NCBI GenBank assembly: GCA_049601975.1
Contig: JBMYRC010000007.1
Coordinates: forward strand, 1-64,000
DNA: 64,000 nt
From: UBA6544 sp049601975
Lineage (GTDB): Bacteria; Pseudomonadota; Alphaproteobacteria; UBA8366
Direction of reading: 5' to 3'
Of this stretch, positions 25,736 to 35,204 are shown piece after piece. The notes below the pieces were generated by a model, which saw only the letters and a list, made by a program, of their open reading frames with translations, did not search any database and was not told the origin of the DNA. Within the stretch, counting starts at the first letter, position 1. Each line of letters begins with the position of its first letter. The position numbers and the translations under genes are program-made.

Positions 25736-26848
25736 ATGATGATGGATGACGAAAACGAAAATATAGCCGATGACTGGGCGGCGTCGCTGGAAGAAAGTGG
25801 CGACGGCGGTGAGGACGGCGACGCTCTTGCTGACGAATGGGCTGCCATGGCCGATGGCGGCGGCGATGATGGCTATGCCGAAAGCTCCCGCGTCCTCGAT
25901 CAGTCCGAAATCGATAGTCTGCTCGGCTTCCAAGGAGGAGATGGGACCGAAAGCGAGCGTTCGGGCATTGAGGCCATTATCGACAGCGGTATGGTGTCGT
26001 ATGAACGTCTACCGATGTTGGAGGTCGTATTCGACCGTCTCGTTCGGATGATGTCGACATCGTTGCGTAATTTCACATCCGATAACGTCGATGTCAGCCT
26101 AGACAATATAACGTCAATTCGTTTTGGGGACTATTTAAACTCCATTCCGTTACCCGCGATGCTGACGGTGTTTAAGGTGGAGGAATGGGATAACTTCGGG
26201 CTGATTACGGTCGACAGTTCGCTCATTTACTCAATTGTTGATGTGTTGCTCGGTGGGCGGCGCGGTACGGCGGCAATGCGTATTGAAGGGCGGCCTTATA
26301 CGACCATCGAACGAAATCTCGTCGAACGCCTGATCAATGTTGTCCTCACCGATCTGGGTGGTGCATTTGATCCGTTGGCGTCTGTCATCTTTAGGTTTGA
26401 CCGTCTTGAAACCAACCCGCGGTTTGCGACGATTGCGAGACCTGCTAATGCCGCGATCGTAGCCCGGTTGCGAATTGATATGGAAGACCGTGGTGGCAGA
26501 TTAGAATTGCTGCTGCCCTACGCGACGCTGGAACCGGTGCGCGAACTCTTGCTGCAAATGTTCATGGGTGAGAAGTTTGGTCGCGACTCAATTTGGGAAA
26601 ACCACTTAGCTACGGAATTGTGGTTTACGGACGTGGAATTGGACGCCGTATTGGACGAGGTTACAGTCTCTCTCAAGGATGTATTGAATTGGGAAGTTGG
26701 ATCGCGTCTCGACCTTCAGGTCACGCCGGACACGACGGTTGATCTGAGGTGCGGAGAAAATTCGATGTTTCGTGGCCGGATGGGACGTAAAGGTGGTAGT
26801 ATCGCAGTGCGGATCGATCAAAAACTAGACCAACCCCAAGTTCAGTAG
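25736..26848 (+). CDS. fliM: Flagellar motor switch protein FliM
   Basis: The 370-residue protein has the FliM middle domain (YERLPMLEVVFDRLVRMM, SIPLPAMLTVFKVEEWDN, DVLLGGRRG) and a C-terminal SpoA domain (LQVTPDTTVDLRCGENSMF). The usual N-terminal EIDSLL motif, normally near residue 5-10, sits at residues 54-64. It is preceded by an acidic extension of about 50 residues with two copies of a D-D/E-WAA motif (around 12-17 and 33-38), reminiscent of FliN N-termini. FliM forms the C ring and receives CheY-P. Three ATG codons in a row make the exact start uncertain by two residues. Confidence 0.94.
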   Translation: MMMDDENENIADDWAASLEESGDGGEDGDALADEWAAMADGGGDDGYAESSRVLDQSEIDSLLGFQGGDGTESERSGIEAIIDSGMVSYERLPMLEVVFDRLVRMMSTSLRNFTSDNVDVSLDNITSIRFGDYLNSIPLPAMLTVFKVEEWDNFGLITVDSSLIYSIVDVLLGGRRGTAAMRIEGRPYTTIERNLVERLINVVLTDLGGAFDPLASVIFRFDRLETNPRFATIARPANAAIVARLRIDMEDRGGRLELLLPYATLEPVRELLLQMFMGEKFGRDSIWENHLATELWFTDVELDAVLDEVTVSLKDVLNWEVGSRLDLQVTPDTTVDLRCGENSMFRGRMGRKGGSIAVRIDQKLDQPQVQ

Positions 26849-26862
26849 GAAAGGTAACAGGA

Positions 26863-27348
26863 ATGTTATTTCCTCAACTTTCTTTGTTTTTGGAAGTCAT
26901 AGGCGCGACATTACTCGGCGTTATGATCGTTTATGCGATCCGGTTGAATCGCCGTCTATCCACTCTGCAGGAAGATAAGGCGGAATTTGAACGGCTATTG
27001 TTGAGTTTTACGGATTCAACCAGTCGCGCCGAAACAAGCGTCGCACGATTGAAGGCGAGCGCCATCGATACGGCCCAATCCTTGCAGGAGAGTGTGACGC
27101 GCGCGCAGGCCTTGCGTGATGATCTTGCGTTTATGGTGGACAGGGCTGATGATTCAGCCAATCGGCTTGAAAACGGAATTCGCGATGCTCGCCCGGAACA
27201 AGCAATGCGCGGTAGTGCCGCGCAAAATGTGACAAGCGGAGAGAAAGTAAGCGCCGAACCGAGCGAACCCGAGCTGGATAGCAATAAAGATTCTGGCCAG
27301 CGAAAGACCAAATCGGATTTGCTTAAGGCGCTTGAAGGGATGCGATAG
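26863..27348 (+). CDS. DUF6468-like membrane-anchored flagellar-cluster protein
   Basis: The 161-residue protein has one N-terminal membrane helix (about residues 8-26) followed by a long coiled coil (RLNRRLSTLQEDKAEFERLL, LKASAIDTAQSLQESV) and a charged tail ending DLLKALEGMR. Proteins of this build are found between fliM and motE in many alphaproteobacterial flagellar clusters and are annotated as DUF6468; the function is unknown. The family name is assigned from memory of gene order and pattern. Confidence 0.65.
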   Translation: MLFPQLSLFLEVIGATLLGVMIVYAIRLNRRLSTLQEDKAEFERLLLSFTDSTSRAETSVARLKASAIDTAQSLQESVTRAQALRDDLAFMVDRADDSANRLENGIRDARPEQAMRGSAAQNVTSGEKVSAEPSEPELDSNKDSGQRKTKSDLLKALEGMR

Positions 27349-27351
27349 GCC

Positions 27352-28029
27352 ATGACAGGTCGCGTCAGAATACTGCCTTTGATGATTATTGTGTTGGCTT
27401 TGCTGTTCTCGGTAAAACTCGGGAACATTTGGCATGGCGCATCGACGGTCGATTTCGGCGATGGAATCAACGTGCAGCCGGCGATGGCGCAGCAATCCAA
27501 TGAAGGGCAAGCCAATTCCGATGCTGACTCGTCGGAGGGTGGCGCACCGCCGGGCTCGAAACCGCTGCAGAAAACGGATGTAGAAACGCCAGTGCTTGGT
27601 GATCCCAATCGGTTTAGTGAGCGAGAAGTGCAGCTCCTTCAGGAATTAGCGGAACGGCGCACGGTGCTTGATGCCAGAGAGAAACAGCTCGAAGAACGGG
27701 AAGTTTTGTTGAAAGCGGCCGAGCAACGTCTGGTTGAGAAACAGACTGAGTTGACAAGCACGAAGGAAGAAATTGTTGCCCTTCTGAAGCAACAAGATAA
27801 GCAGGAGAAGGCCAAAATAAACCAACTCGTCGCAATTTATGAAAATATGAAGCCGAAAGATGCAGCGAATATTTTTGATGAATTGGAGATGCCGGTCCTC
27901 CTGCAGGTGATAAAAAACATGAAGGAGCGGAAAGTAGCTCCTGTGATCGCGTCAATGAGCGCTGATAAAGCACGTTCCCTGACGAAAGAGCTCGCGGATC
28001 AGCGTAAGCTTCCTGCTTTACCAAACTGA
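27352..28029 (+). CDS. MotE-like periplasmic chaperone (MgtE-N-like domain)
   Basis: The 225-residue protein has a membrane/signal segment at about 10-24, a coiled coil from about 85 to 155 (LLQELAERRTVLDAREKQLE, ending KEEIVALLKQ), and a C-terminal MKPKDAANIFDELEMP, VIKNMKERKVAPVIASMSAD segment of the MgtE-N type. In Rhizobium the related MotE stabilises the periplasmic motility protein MotC. Its place before cheY-cheZ and the MotB-like genes suggests a similar job in stator assembly (inference). Confidence 0.75.
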   Translation: MTGRVRILPLMIIVLALLFSVKLGNIWHGASTVDFGDGINVQPAMAQQSNEGQANSDADSSEGGAPPGSKPLQKTDVETPVLGDPNRFSEREVQLLQELAERRTVLDAREKQLEEREVLLKAAEQRLVEKQTELTSTKEEIVALLKQQDKQEKAKINQLVAIYENMKPKDAANIFDELEMPVLLQVIKNMKERKVAPVIASMSADKARSLTKELADQRKLPALPN

Positions 28030-28165
28030 CATTATTAGTTTAGATGTTAACCACGATAACTAACAATTAATGCTAGTAGATTAAGCGCCCAATCATGGTG
28101 GTCTATGGCCCAAGATTGTGGAATTAGTGCTCGCCCAAAGAGACCTAAGGATTAGTTTTAAGAAT

Positions 28166-28552
28166 ATGGCTGTAGATATGCAAATGCCGATCCTCATCGT
28201 AGATGATTATAAAACGATGTTGCGGATCGTTAGGAATCTCCTGAAGCGAGTTGGATTCGAGAATGTTGACGAAGCTGCCGACGGCGGCGAAGCATTCAAT
28301 AAAATGAAAGAGAAGCAATACGGCTTGGTAATTTCTGATTGGAATATGGAACCGGTGACTGGAATTCAATTGCTTCAGCAAGTGCGGGCTGATGCTAATA
28401 TGAAAGACACACCGTTTATCATGATTACTGCTGAAAGTAAGACTGAGAACGTAATTGCATCCAAGGGAGCGGGCTTTAGCAACTATATCGTTAAACCGTT
28501 CAATGCGGAAACCTTGAAGCAAAAACTGACGGCAGTCCTTGGTGCCTTTTAA
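28166..28552 (+). CDS. cheY: Chemotaxis response regulator CheY
   Basis: The 128-residue single receiver domain contains PILIVDDYKTMLRIVRNLL (acidic pair), LVISDWNMEPVTG (phospho-acceptor Asp), FIMITAES (switch Thr) and NYIVKPF (Lys). It carries the signal from a CheA kinase to the FliM/FliN switch. The ATG at 28166 is chosen because it starts just before the receiver fold; the frame is open 48 bp further upstream from a GTG. cheZ follows 26 bp later. No cheA lies in the window. Confidence 0.9.
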   Translation: MAVDMQMPILIVDDYKTMLRIVRNLLKRVGFENVDEAADGGEAFNKMKEKQYGLVISDWNMEPVTGIQLLQQVRADANMKDTPFIMITAESKTENVIASKGAGFSNYIVKPFNAETLKQKLTAVLGAF

Positions 28553-28578
28553 GGCAGCAGAGCTAGAGGTAGTGACGA

Positions 28579-29112
28579 TTGGATTCTTCCCTTCATAAGC
28601 ATATGACTGAACTACGAGCGGCAGGCGACAGGAATGTGTTGCTTTCCGAAACCAATGATATCGTCAAAAGCGTCATGAAAGGCCTGGAAGGAAAAGTCTT
28701 TGGTATGGATATTCGCGTATTTGGCGAATTTGAATCGCTCAGCGAAGCGATTAAATCAGCACGCAGCGAATTATCTACACTAAGTCTCGAAGGTATTCGA
28801 AATGAGCATATACCGGCGTCGAAGGATGAATTAGATGCCGTCGTTCGAATTTTTGAAGCCTGTAGCTTTCAGAATATTAAAGGTCAGCGCATTACGAAGG
28901 TCGTGCGGACACTTAAGTTCATTGAACCAAAGGTTGACGAAGTGTTATTGGCTTTTGGTGATGATGTCGCGCGAGAGCGTAAAAACGATCTTGATGCGGA
29001 ATTAGATACGGCGTCCGACCGGGCGGATGAGCAAATCCTACATGGTCCTCAATCGGAAGGCGAAGCGTCTCCACAGGACGATATAGATAAGCTTCTCGCC
29101 AGCTTTGATTAA
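28579..29112 (+). CDS. cheZ: CheY-P phosphatase CheZ
   Basis: The 177-residue protein contains FEACSFQNIKGQRITKVVRT, the helix holding the phosphatase Gln, and ends QDDIDKLLASFD, the C-terminal peptide that docks on CheY-P. It is shorter than the enterobacterial protein, as usual for alphaproteobacteria. The start is a TTG at 28579 preceded by GAGGT; an ATG at 28603 is an alternative. Its stop overlaps the next gene's proposed start. Confidence 0.85.
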   Translation: MDSSLHKHMTELRAAGDRNVLLSETNDIVKSVMKGLEGKVFGMDIRVFGEFESLSEAIKSARSELSTLSLEGIRNEHIPASKDELDAVVRIFEACSFQNIKGQRITKVVRTLKFIEPKVDEVLLAFGDDVARERKNDLDAELDTASDRADEQILHGPQSEGEASPQDDIDKLLASFD

Positions 29113-29803
29113 TATAGACGATCAAAACAGCCGCGAAGATAGTATTGAATCTGTCAAACCTGCGGGTTCTTATTTAGTAATAAGCTTATTTATTTTATTA
29201 CTTGCCTTCTTTATAATACTGAATGTTATTTCTACCAGAACTGAGGTAAAGTCTCGGGCGGTCATGGATTCCTTGATTTCTACGTTCCGGACGGTCGAGA
29301 ACCCCACTCATTCCGCGCAGATATTTTTGTCGAATTTAGGGGCGACACCAGAGCCCGAACAATTGGTCGACGAAATGCGTCGACTTTGGGTGGCGGCGGT
29401 TCCCATCGCCGAGGTCGAAGTCTTAACCGATGGTCGTACGATGCAGTTGAGACTTCCGGCAAATATGATTTTTCCCGGTGGCAAGGCGTTGCTCAGGAAA
29501 GATAGACGGCGTTTACTTGGCAACGTGGCGAGTGTGTTGGCGGCGGTGGCGCCGGGTTATTCGAATGAGCTCGAATTGTTGATAGGGACAAATTGGCGGG
29601 CAGGTGAAAAATTGGACTTTGATGTTAACAATTTAGAGATCTCCCGAGCAGTCGAATTCGCGAAAGAATTAATTGCGAGCGGTGCTCCGCGCGACACTGT
29701 TTCGATTGGTATAAGGGAAGGCGATGGGCGGGAATTGGAGTTTCGATTCTTTGTCCGTAGCAAGGCGATGGCGCGCGTCGAATTTCAACAGTTTTCAGAG
29801 TAA
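29105..29803 (+). CDS. MotB-like protein without the channel aspartate
   Basis: A 232-residue protein with one membrane helix (about residues 22-43, ending LLLAFFIILNVIS) and a periplasmic OmpA/MotB-like region (LRLPANMIFPGGKALLRKDR, then ELELLIGTNWRAGEKL, ISRAVEFAKELIASG). Aligning the LAFF motif with the next gene puts Ser27 where MotB has its proton-binding Asp, so it cannot work as an ordinary ion-carrying MotB. The OmpA part also lacks a clear 'GHTD' site. The likely start is TTG at 29105 inside the cheZ end. It forms a pair with the following gene. Confidence 0.65.
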   Translation: MINIDDQNSREDSIESVKPAGSYLVISLFILLLAFFIILNVISTRTEVKSRAVMDSLISTFRTVENPTHSAQIFLSNLGATPEPEQLVDEMRRLWVAAVPIAEVEVLTDGRTMQLRLPANMIFPGGKALLRKDRRRLLGNVASVLAAVAPGYSNELELLIGTNWRAGEKLDFDVNNLEISRAVEFAKELIASGAPRDTVSIGIREGDGRELEFRFFVRSKAMARVEFQQFSE

Positions 29804-29806
29804 CCG

Positions 29807-30514
29807 ATGTTTGCAGAGGAGCATCGACCGGAACAAAAAACGCAGGTCCCAACCTGGTTAGTCAGCTTCGCCGATGTCATGGCGCTGATGCTCGCATTTT
29901 TTGTGATGCTGTTTTCCATGAGCAATATTCAGACGGAGACATGGGACGCTATAATTTCGCAGATATCACCTTCCGAGACGCTTAAAAAGGAAGAGACGCC
30001 AAGGCCGCAGGCGACAAAGAATATAGCGACGGTTAAACTTAGCGAAGCTTTGTCGCTCGACTATTTGGCAAATGTCTTGGAGGAGCATCTTTCGGTGGAC
30101 GCGTTGTTGAACGATGCGTCGGTACATCGTCTCGACGGATTGGTTGTCGTATCGTTGCCGTCGGATACGATGTTTCCTGCGGGTGAAGTTGGATTAACCG
30201 AAGCGGCGCGCGAGGCTTTGTTTCGTATGGGGGGAATTATTACAAGTATCGGCAACAGGATCGACGTGAGAGGCCATACGGACCCGGTATCGACGACGGA
30301 TGGCACATACGCATCGAAATGGACGATTTCGTTGGCACGTGCGGCCGCCGTAGCGAATGAATTGCGACGTACTGGTTATGGTAGGCAAATTCCGATCTAT
30401 GGTCTTGCGGATACCCGGTTTATTCATCTGGACGAACAAATTCCCGAATCAGCCCGTTTCGTGTTGGCGCGCCGGGTAGATGTCGTCGTGCATCCGCATT
30501 CAGGTGATATCTGA
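29807..30514 (+). CDS. MotB-like flagellar motor protein with OmpA domain
   Basis: The 235-residue protein has WLVSFADVMALMLAFFVMLFSMS at residues 17-39, the MotB membrane helix with the essential Asp (Asp23). The OmpA-type peptidoglycan-binding domain follows (LPSDTMFPAGEVGLTEAAREA, IDVRGHTDPV, SLARAAAVANELRRTGY, RVDVVVHPH). MotB anchors the stator to the wall and carries ions with MotA. No motA is adjacent, so a partner must lie elsewhere or this is a MotB-derived wall anchor. The stop overlaps the next ATG by one base. Confidence 0.8.
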   Translation: MFAEEHRPEQKTQVPTWLVSFADVMALMLAFFVMLFSMSNIQTETWDAIISQISPSETLKKEETPRPQATKNIATVKLSEALSLDYLANVLEEHLSVDALLNDASVHRLDGLVVVSLPSDTMFPAGEVGLTEAAREALFRMGGIITSIGNRIDVRGHTDPVSTTDGTYASKWTISLARAAAVANELRRTGYGRQIPIYGLADTRFIHLDEQIPESARFVLARRVDVVVHPHSGDI

Positions 30515-33500
30515 TGGCGATCATACACTTGTTCATTGTTGCCCTCGGATTGCTGTTCGTTGCAACTCCAGCATATTCGAAAGAAAACGTGCGAGTTCGT
30601 GGAGGAGGGCATGCGGAATTTGGTCGTTTGGTTTTCGATTGGCCGGCGAGCGTCGGTTATAAAGCGGAAATTACTGGACGCAATCTGATCGTAAGATTTA
30701 ATCGTCCGATGTCGGCGAATTTCGAAGCTGCGGTCTCCACTCTGGACGATTTTGTAAGTGGTGCCGGTTTGTCCGGAGATAATAAAACCGCGACGATCCG
30801 CCTTTTAGGGGATTATTCCCTGCGGACTTTCGAGAACGGTAACTCGATTGTGGTGGATGTGGTCCGCAAACCGGGTGATGCTTCGGCTGGAGGGGCGTCC
30901 GCCCCCACGCTTAAGGTGCGCAAAGGGCAGCATCCAAATTACGATCGTCTCGTCTTCGATTGGACCCGTCCGGTAGAGTATAATGTTTCGCGCGATGGCG
31001 GCCGCCTCAGTGTTGGATTTAATCGATCGGCCAAGATTGATATTGCAGCGTTACGTTCGGGATTGGGGCGTGTTTTCACCAAGCCGACGGCAAAGACCGA
31101 GCCAACGAAACTGACATTTGCCGTCGACGTCGACGCGTCGGCTCGAATTCGGCATTTCCGTGCGGGCTACAAAGTAGTTTTGGATGTCTTTCGGAGGACA
31201 GACGATAAAACCGCGCAAGTAAGTCCGAAACCCACAGCGGCACCGCCTCAAGTCTCAGCGGCACCTGTTGTTCCCGTGAAACGGGATGCTCCTGTCGAGA
31301 AGGATAAAACGAGCGAACCAAAATCGACAGGGCCGGTCCCACTTGTCTCCAAAGACAAGAAAGCCGATACGGCGAAAGAGGAACAATCTACGGCTAGCGG
31401 AAAGGCGGAACTTGAAAAAGCGAAAGCCAAGTCTGAGCTGAGCAAGAAAGTTGAAGAAACGGTTGCAGTTCAGCAAGGAGCTGAAAAAGAACCGAGCGAG
31501 AAACCTGCTCCAGAGACGAAAGCTGATACAGTTGAGATGCCAAAAGTTGTGGAGGGGAAAGAAGTAGCCGCCGCCAAAGAAGATGAGCCTCAGAATGAAC
31601 CGCTTGGAGCGGCGCCGGATCCTGTCACTCTCGTGTTCGAATGGCCGCAAGTAGTCAGCATGGCGGCGTTTCGTCGAAACCAATATGTGTGGATTGTATT
31701 TGGTTTGAGAACGCCAATACAGACAACGCCGCTATTGCAACAAAGCAGAACCTTGATTGATCGGTTTGACCAAATTCCGTCGGGTCAAGCGACGATTTTG
31801 AGGATTCAGACGAAGAATGAGCAAATTAATGTATCGAAAGTTCAGTTGAATGGGACCAACTGGCTCATCGAATTCTCTCAATCGCCGATGCAACCAAGCG
31901 CACAAATTAGCTTCGGGGTGAGCGATGCCGGTGCGCAAGGCGCACAATTACTGATGCCGGTGGACGGTTTGGGCCAATTGTTTACGTTCCAAGACCCCGA
32001 CGTCGGCGATAGTATCCAGGTGGTTTCCGTTGTTGCGCCGGGCCTCGGTATGGATGGCGAGCGGGCCTATCCGGAATTTCAAATTCTCGCCTCGGCCCAA
32101 GGCGTTGCAATCGAGAGCTTTAACGCGGATTTGGTTCTCAACAAACTTGAGAAAGCAATCGTATTCGGGGGGCCACAAGGTCTATACGTCTCTAAAGTGG
32201 CCAAAGTGCCGTCTAAATTGGACTCAAGTGCACGCAGTCAGGCAGTGACCTTAGGGGCGATTGGGTCGCAAATACTGCGCCCTGATAAATGGCAACGGCG
32301 AGAAGAAGAACTCATCGAAGTACGACAGGAGCTGATGAACGGCATCATCAAGCAAAGCCCTAAACGGCGTGCGAAAGGTCGAACTGAACTCGCGCGTTAC
32401 AATTTCTCGCATGGATATGCACAGGAAGCCCTTGGCATTCTCAATGTGGTAGAAGCCACCGATCTTGAAGCTGGGTCGACCGCAGAATTCGTCGCCTTAA
32501 AGGGCGCGGTGTTGGTTTTGGCGGAACGTGGGAAAGCTGCGCAGAAGTCACTTAATGATCCACGCTTGGACGCTTATCAAGACGTCGCTATATGGCGAGG
32601 GGCAGCGGATTATCTTGCTAACGATATTGAATCCGCCGCTAAGAATTTCGACACCGGTGATCCGTCGCTTCAAACCTATCCAAACCCATTGAAGGCAAAG
32701 CTGCTTGTAAAGCGTTTGACGGTAGCGCTTGAGACAGAACAGTTAGAACTCGCCAAAAAATGGCGGGATAAAGTCGGAGAGGAACTCAATTCATTCGGCC
32801 CGATTTACAAAGCGCGTCTCAGTTATCTTTTTGGTCAACTCTATCGGCTTGAACTCGACCTTGATAATGCTGTCGGCGCTTATCAGGTGGCGGCCGACAG
32901 TCAGGACCATTGGAGCGCTGTCCGAGCGGAGTACGACCTTATTGATCTCAATCTACAACAGGAGACTATTGAAGTAACCAACGCGATTCAGCGATTGGAG
33001 CGGCTTCGTTTCGCATGGCGCGGCGACGCATTTGAACGCAAGGTATTGAATCGATTGGGTGACCTTTACATTGCGGTTGGAGATTACCGTAACGGCCTCA
33101 ATACGCTCAAAGTGATTGTGAGTTATTTTGCGAAACATCCGGATGCGGCGGAAACGGCCAAGAAAATGGGTGACGTATTCCGAAACCTTTATCTTGAAGG
33201 TGAAGCGGACAATATTTCACCGCTAAAAGCGTTGGCACTTTACGATGAGTTCCGTGAACTAACGCCGGCGGGCCCTGAAGGTAATTTGATGATTCAAATG
33301 CTGGCCGAGCGGCTCGTTGATGTCGACCTTTTGGATAAAGCCGCGGCTGTTTTGGGACATCAGGTTAAGTTTCGTTTACGTGGCGAGGAGAAAGCGGCTG
33401 TCGGAACCAAGCTCGCACTGGTTCGATTGATTGCACGTGATCCTCAGGGTGCGCTCAATGCGCTGCGCGACAGTTTTTATCCAAACGTTTCTCTGGAAAT

Positions 33501-34029
33501 CGAAAATGATCGTCGCCGAATTAGAGCAAAAGCGGAATTTGAACTCGGCAAGGCCAACGATGCCATTGCTCTTCTTGCGGGGGATGTGAGCCGTGAGGCA
33601 GATTTGTTGCGGAGTGCTATTTATTTCCGCGAGGCGAATTGGGGAGAAGCAGGGAAGATCTATCAAAGGTTGGTCGGCAATCCGCCAGCAGATGGCGAGG
33701 TAATGGACCAAGAGTTGGGGCGGACTATACTTCTCTGGGCCGTAGCGTTGAAGTTGAATCGCGATGAAGACGGACTACGACAGCTCTTCGACCTTTATGG
33801 ACCGAGCATGCGCTCGAGCCCAATGGCTGCGACATTCGATTATATCGCAAAACCCTCCGAAGGGAGTGGGTTTGATCTGGGCTCAATTCAGAAGCAAATT
33901 GCCGATGTCGATCAATTTCAGGCTTTTATGAAAAATTATCGCGAGCGGTTATTGAAATCCCGCGACGGAGCTAAGTCTTCCACTGGCGCACAATCTTCCA
34001 GACAATCCACGGCGACGCCAAGCGGTTAA
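30514..34029 (+). CDS. Large periplasmic AMIN-like/TPR protein of the flagellar cluster
   Basis: The 1171-residue protein has a signal peptide (1-22, ending AYS). Two AMIN-like beta units follow at about 25-125 and 140-220, each starting with a 'FxRLVFDW' motif (EFGRLVFDWPA, NYDRLVFDWTR). A Lys/Glu/Pro-rich linker covers about 225-370, and a third similar unit begins TLVFEWPQVVSMAAF. The rest (about 590-1110) is helical with TPR-like repeats, and the tail is Ser/Thr rich. AMIN domains often bind peptidoglycan. The one-base overlap with the MotB-like gene suggests joint expression and a wall-linked role near the motor, perhaps like MotC. It is not a known named protein to me. The 3' end overlaps fliP by 4 bp, convergently. 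Confidence 0.75.
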   Translation: MAIIHLFIVALGLLFVATPAYSKENVRVRGGGHAEFGRLVFDWPASVGYKAEITGRNLIVRFNRPMSANFEAAVSTLDDFVSGAGLSGDNKTATIRLLGDYSLRTFENGNSIVVDVVRKPGDASAGGASAPTLKVRKGQHPNYDRLVFDWTRPVEYNVSRDGGRLSVGFNRSAKIDIAALRSGLGRVFTKPTAKTEPTKLTFAVDVDASARIRHFRAGYKVVLDVFRRTDDKTAQVSPKPTAAPPQVSAAPVVPVKRDAPVEKDKTSEPKSTGPVPLVSKDKKADTAKEEQSTASGKAELEKAKAKSELSKKVEETVAVQQGAEKEPSEKPAPETKADTVEMPKVVEGKEVAAAKEDEPQNEPLGAAPDPVTLVFEWPQVVSMAAFRRNQYVWIVFGLRTPIQTTPLLQQSRTLIDRFDQIPSGQATILRIQTKNEQINVSKVQLNGTNWLIEFSQSPMQPSAQISFGVSDAGAQGAQLLMPVDGLGQLFTFQDPDVGDSIQVVSVVAPGLGMDGERAYPEFQILASAQGVAIESFNADLVLNKLEKAIVFGGPQGLYVSKVAKVPSKLDSSARSQAVTLGAIGSQILRPDKWQRREEELIEVRQELMNGIIKQSPKRRAKGRTELARYNFSHGYAQEALGILNVVEATDLEAGSTAEFVALKGAVLVLAERGKAAQKSLNDPRLDAYQDVAIWRGAADYLANDIESAAKNFDTGDPSLQTYPNPLKAKLLVKRLTVALETEQLELAKKWRDKVGEELNSFGPIYKARLSYLFGQLYRLELDLDNAVGAYQVAADSQDHWSAVRAEYDLIDLNLQQETIEVTNAIQRLERLRFAWRGDAFERKVLNRLGDLYIAVGDYRNGLNTLKVIVSYFAKHPDAAETAKKMGDVFRNLYLEGEADNISPLKALALYDEFRELTPAGPEGNLMIQMLAERLVDVDLLDKAAAVLGHQVKFRLRGEEKAAVGTKLALVRLIARDPQGALNALRDSFYPNVSLEIENDRRRIRAKAEFELGKANDAIALLAGDVSREADLLRSAIYFREANWGEAGKIYQRLVGNPPADGEVMDQELGRTILLWAVALKLNRDEDGLRQLFDLYGPSMRSSPMAATFDYIAKPSEGSGFDLGSIQKQIADVDQFQAFMKNYRERLLKSRDGAKSSTGAQSSRQSTATPSG

Positions 34030-34784
34030 GGCGAAATTTCTCCGAAGCTTTGTATCAAGCTTCCGACGACGAGATACCATCCATCTACCAAAACAAAAAA
34101 GATCAATTTGAACGGTAGTGAGATCATCACCGGAGGAAGCATCATCATACCCATGGACATAAGGACTGACGCCACGACCATGTCGATGATGAGAAACGGG
34201 ATGAACAAAAGAAATCCGATTTCAAATGCCCGTTTTAATTCCGAAATCATGAAGGCCGGTACAATTACGCGTATCGGCATATCTTCGACACTGTTAATAG
34301 GACCGACACCAGCAATTTGGCGAAACAGGTCCACGTCTTTCTCTCGGACGTGCCGCATCATGAATTCCTTGATCGGAGCTACGGTTCGCTCAAGTGCCTG
34401 TTCTTCGGTAATTTGCTCGTCGATGAGAGGCGCGACGCCGTTATCGTAAGCCTTTTCTAGCGTTGGCTGCATAATGAAGAATGTCATGAATAGCGCTAAG
34501 CTTATGACCACTGAATTGGGTGGCGCTCCCTGAGTACCGAGAGCGGTGCGGAGTAGGGAGAGGACAATTACAATCCGCGCGAACGACGTCACCATCAACA
34601 AGATCGAAGGTGCGAGTGTAATAACTGTGAGTAGAACAACGAGTTGGACAATCCGTGCCGTCGCACTGCCACCTTGCCCAAAGTCTAGATTGAGACTTTG
34701 AGCCAGGGCGGATTCGCCAAGTATCGCGACCAAGGGCAAGGAAAGTGCAATCGGCCAGATGGCGCTACGTTGGAAGAAGGTCAT
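34026..34784 (-). CDS. fliP: Flagellar export gate protein FliP
   Basis: The 252-residue protein has a cleavable signal segment (1-28), then LAPSILLMVTSFARIVIVLSLLR, TALGTQGAPPNSVVISLALF and FLLFIPFLIIDMVVASVLMS, MGMMMLPPVMISLPFKL, the strongly conserved FliP blocks. FliP with FliQ and FliR forms the export gate. The start overlaps the fliO stop by 4 bp. Confidence 0.96.
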   Translation of the reverse strand: MTFFQRSAIWPIALSLPLVAILGESALAQSLNLDFGQGGSATARIVQLVVLLTVITLAPSILLMVTSFARIVIVLSLLRTALGTQGAPPNSVVISLALFMTFFIMQPTLEKAYDNGVAPLIDEQITEEQALERTVAPIKEFMMRHVREKDVDLFRQIAGVGPINSVEDMPIRVIVPAFMISELKRAFEIGFLLFIPFLIIDMVVASVLMSMGMMMLPPVMISLPFKLIFFVLVDGWYLVVGSLIQSFGEISP

Positions 34785-35155
34785 GTATTACCATCCCCTG
34801 ACATGGTCATGAATGGTCTGATTTTGGATTTAATCGATTTGTCGGCGTCATTGGTTTGAGACGTTTCCTCGGGAGGCGAGTTGATGCCGCTTTCAAGCAA
34901 TATGTCGTCATGAGCACCCAATAGAATAAGGTGCTCAACATCGTCCCGACGGACTAGGATCAACCTACGCCGGGCGTCTACTGGTGCGACATCGACTACT
35001 TCTACGCGTCGTCGTCCGGCTCTTGTCTTGCGTCCGAACCGGATAGCGCCGCCAAGTCCATAATGACGCATAACAATAGCGACAAGTCCGATAAGGCCGA
35101 GAACGAAGACCAGAGCGAGGAAGAATTGGAAGTAGTTCGCATAACCTAAATCCAT
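34781..35155 (-). CDS. fliO: Flagellar protein FliO
   Basis: The 124-residue protein has one membrane helix (about 8-30) and a small cytoplasmic domain with RRVEVVDVAPVDARRRLILV and RRDDVEHLILLG, the typical FliO core. FliO supports assembly of the FliP ring. It is coupled to fliP by an ATGA overlap. Confidence 0.9.
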   Translation of the reverse strand: MDLGYANYFQFFLALVFVLGLIGLVAIVMRHYGLGGAIRFGRKTRAGRRRVEVVDVAPVDARRRLILVRRDDVEHLILLGAHDDILLESGINSPPEETSQTNDADKSIKSKIRPFMTMSGDGNT

Positions 35156-35204
35156 CTCGAGAAGATCACCCTTTTCGTCGACCCGACGTCATGCGGTACG
35201 CTTG

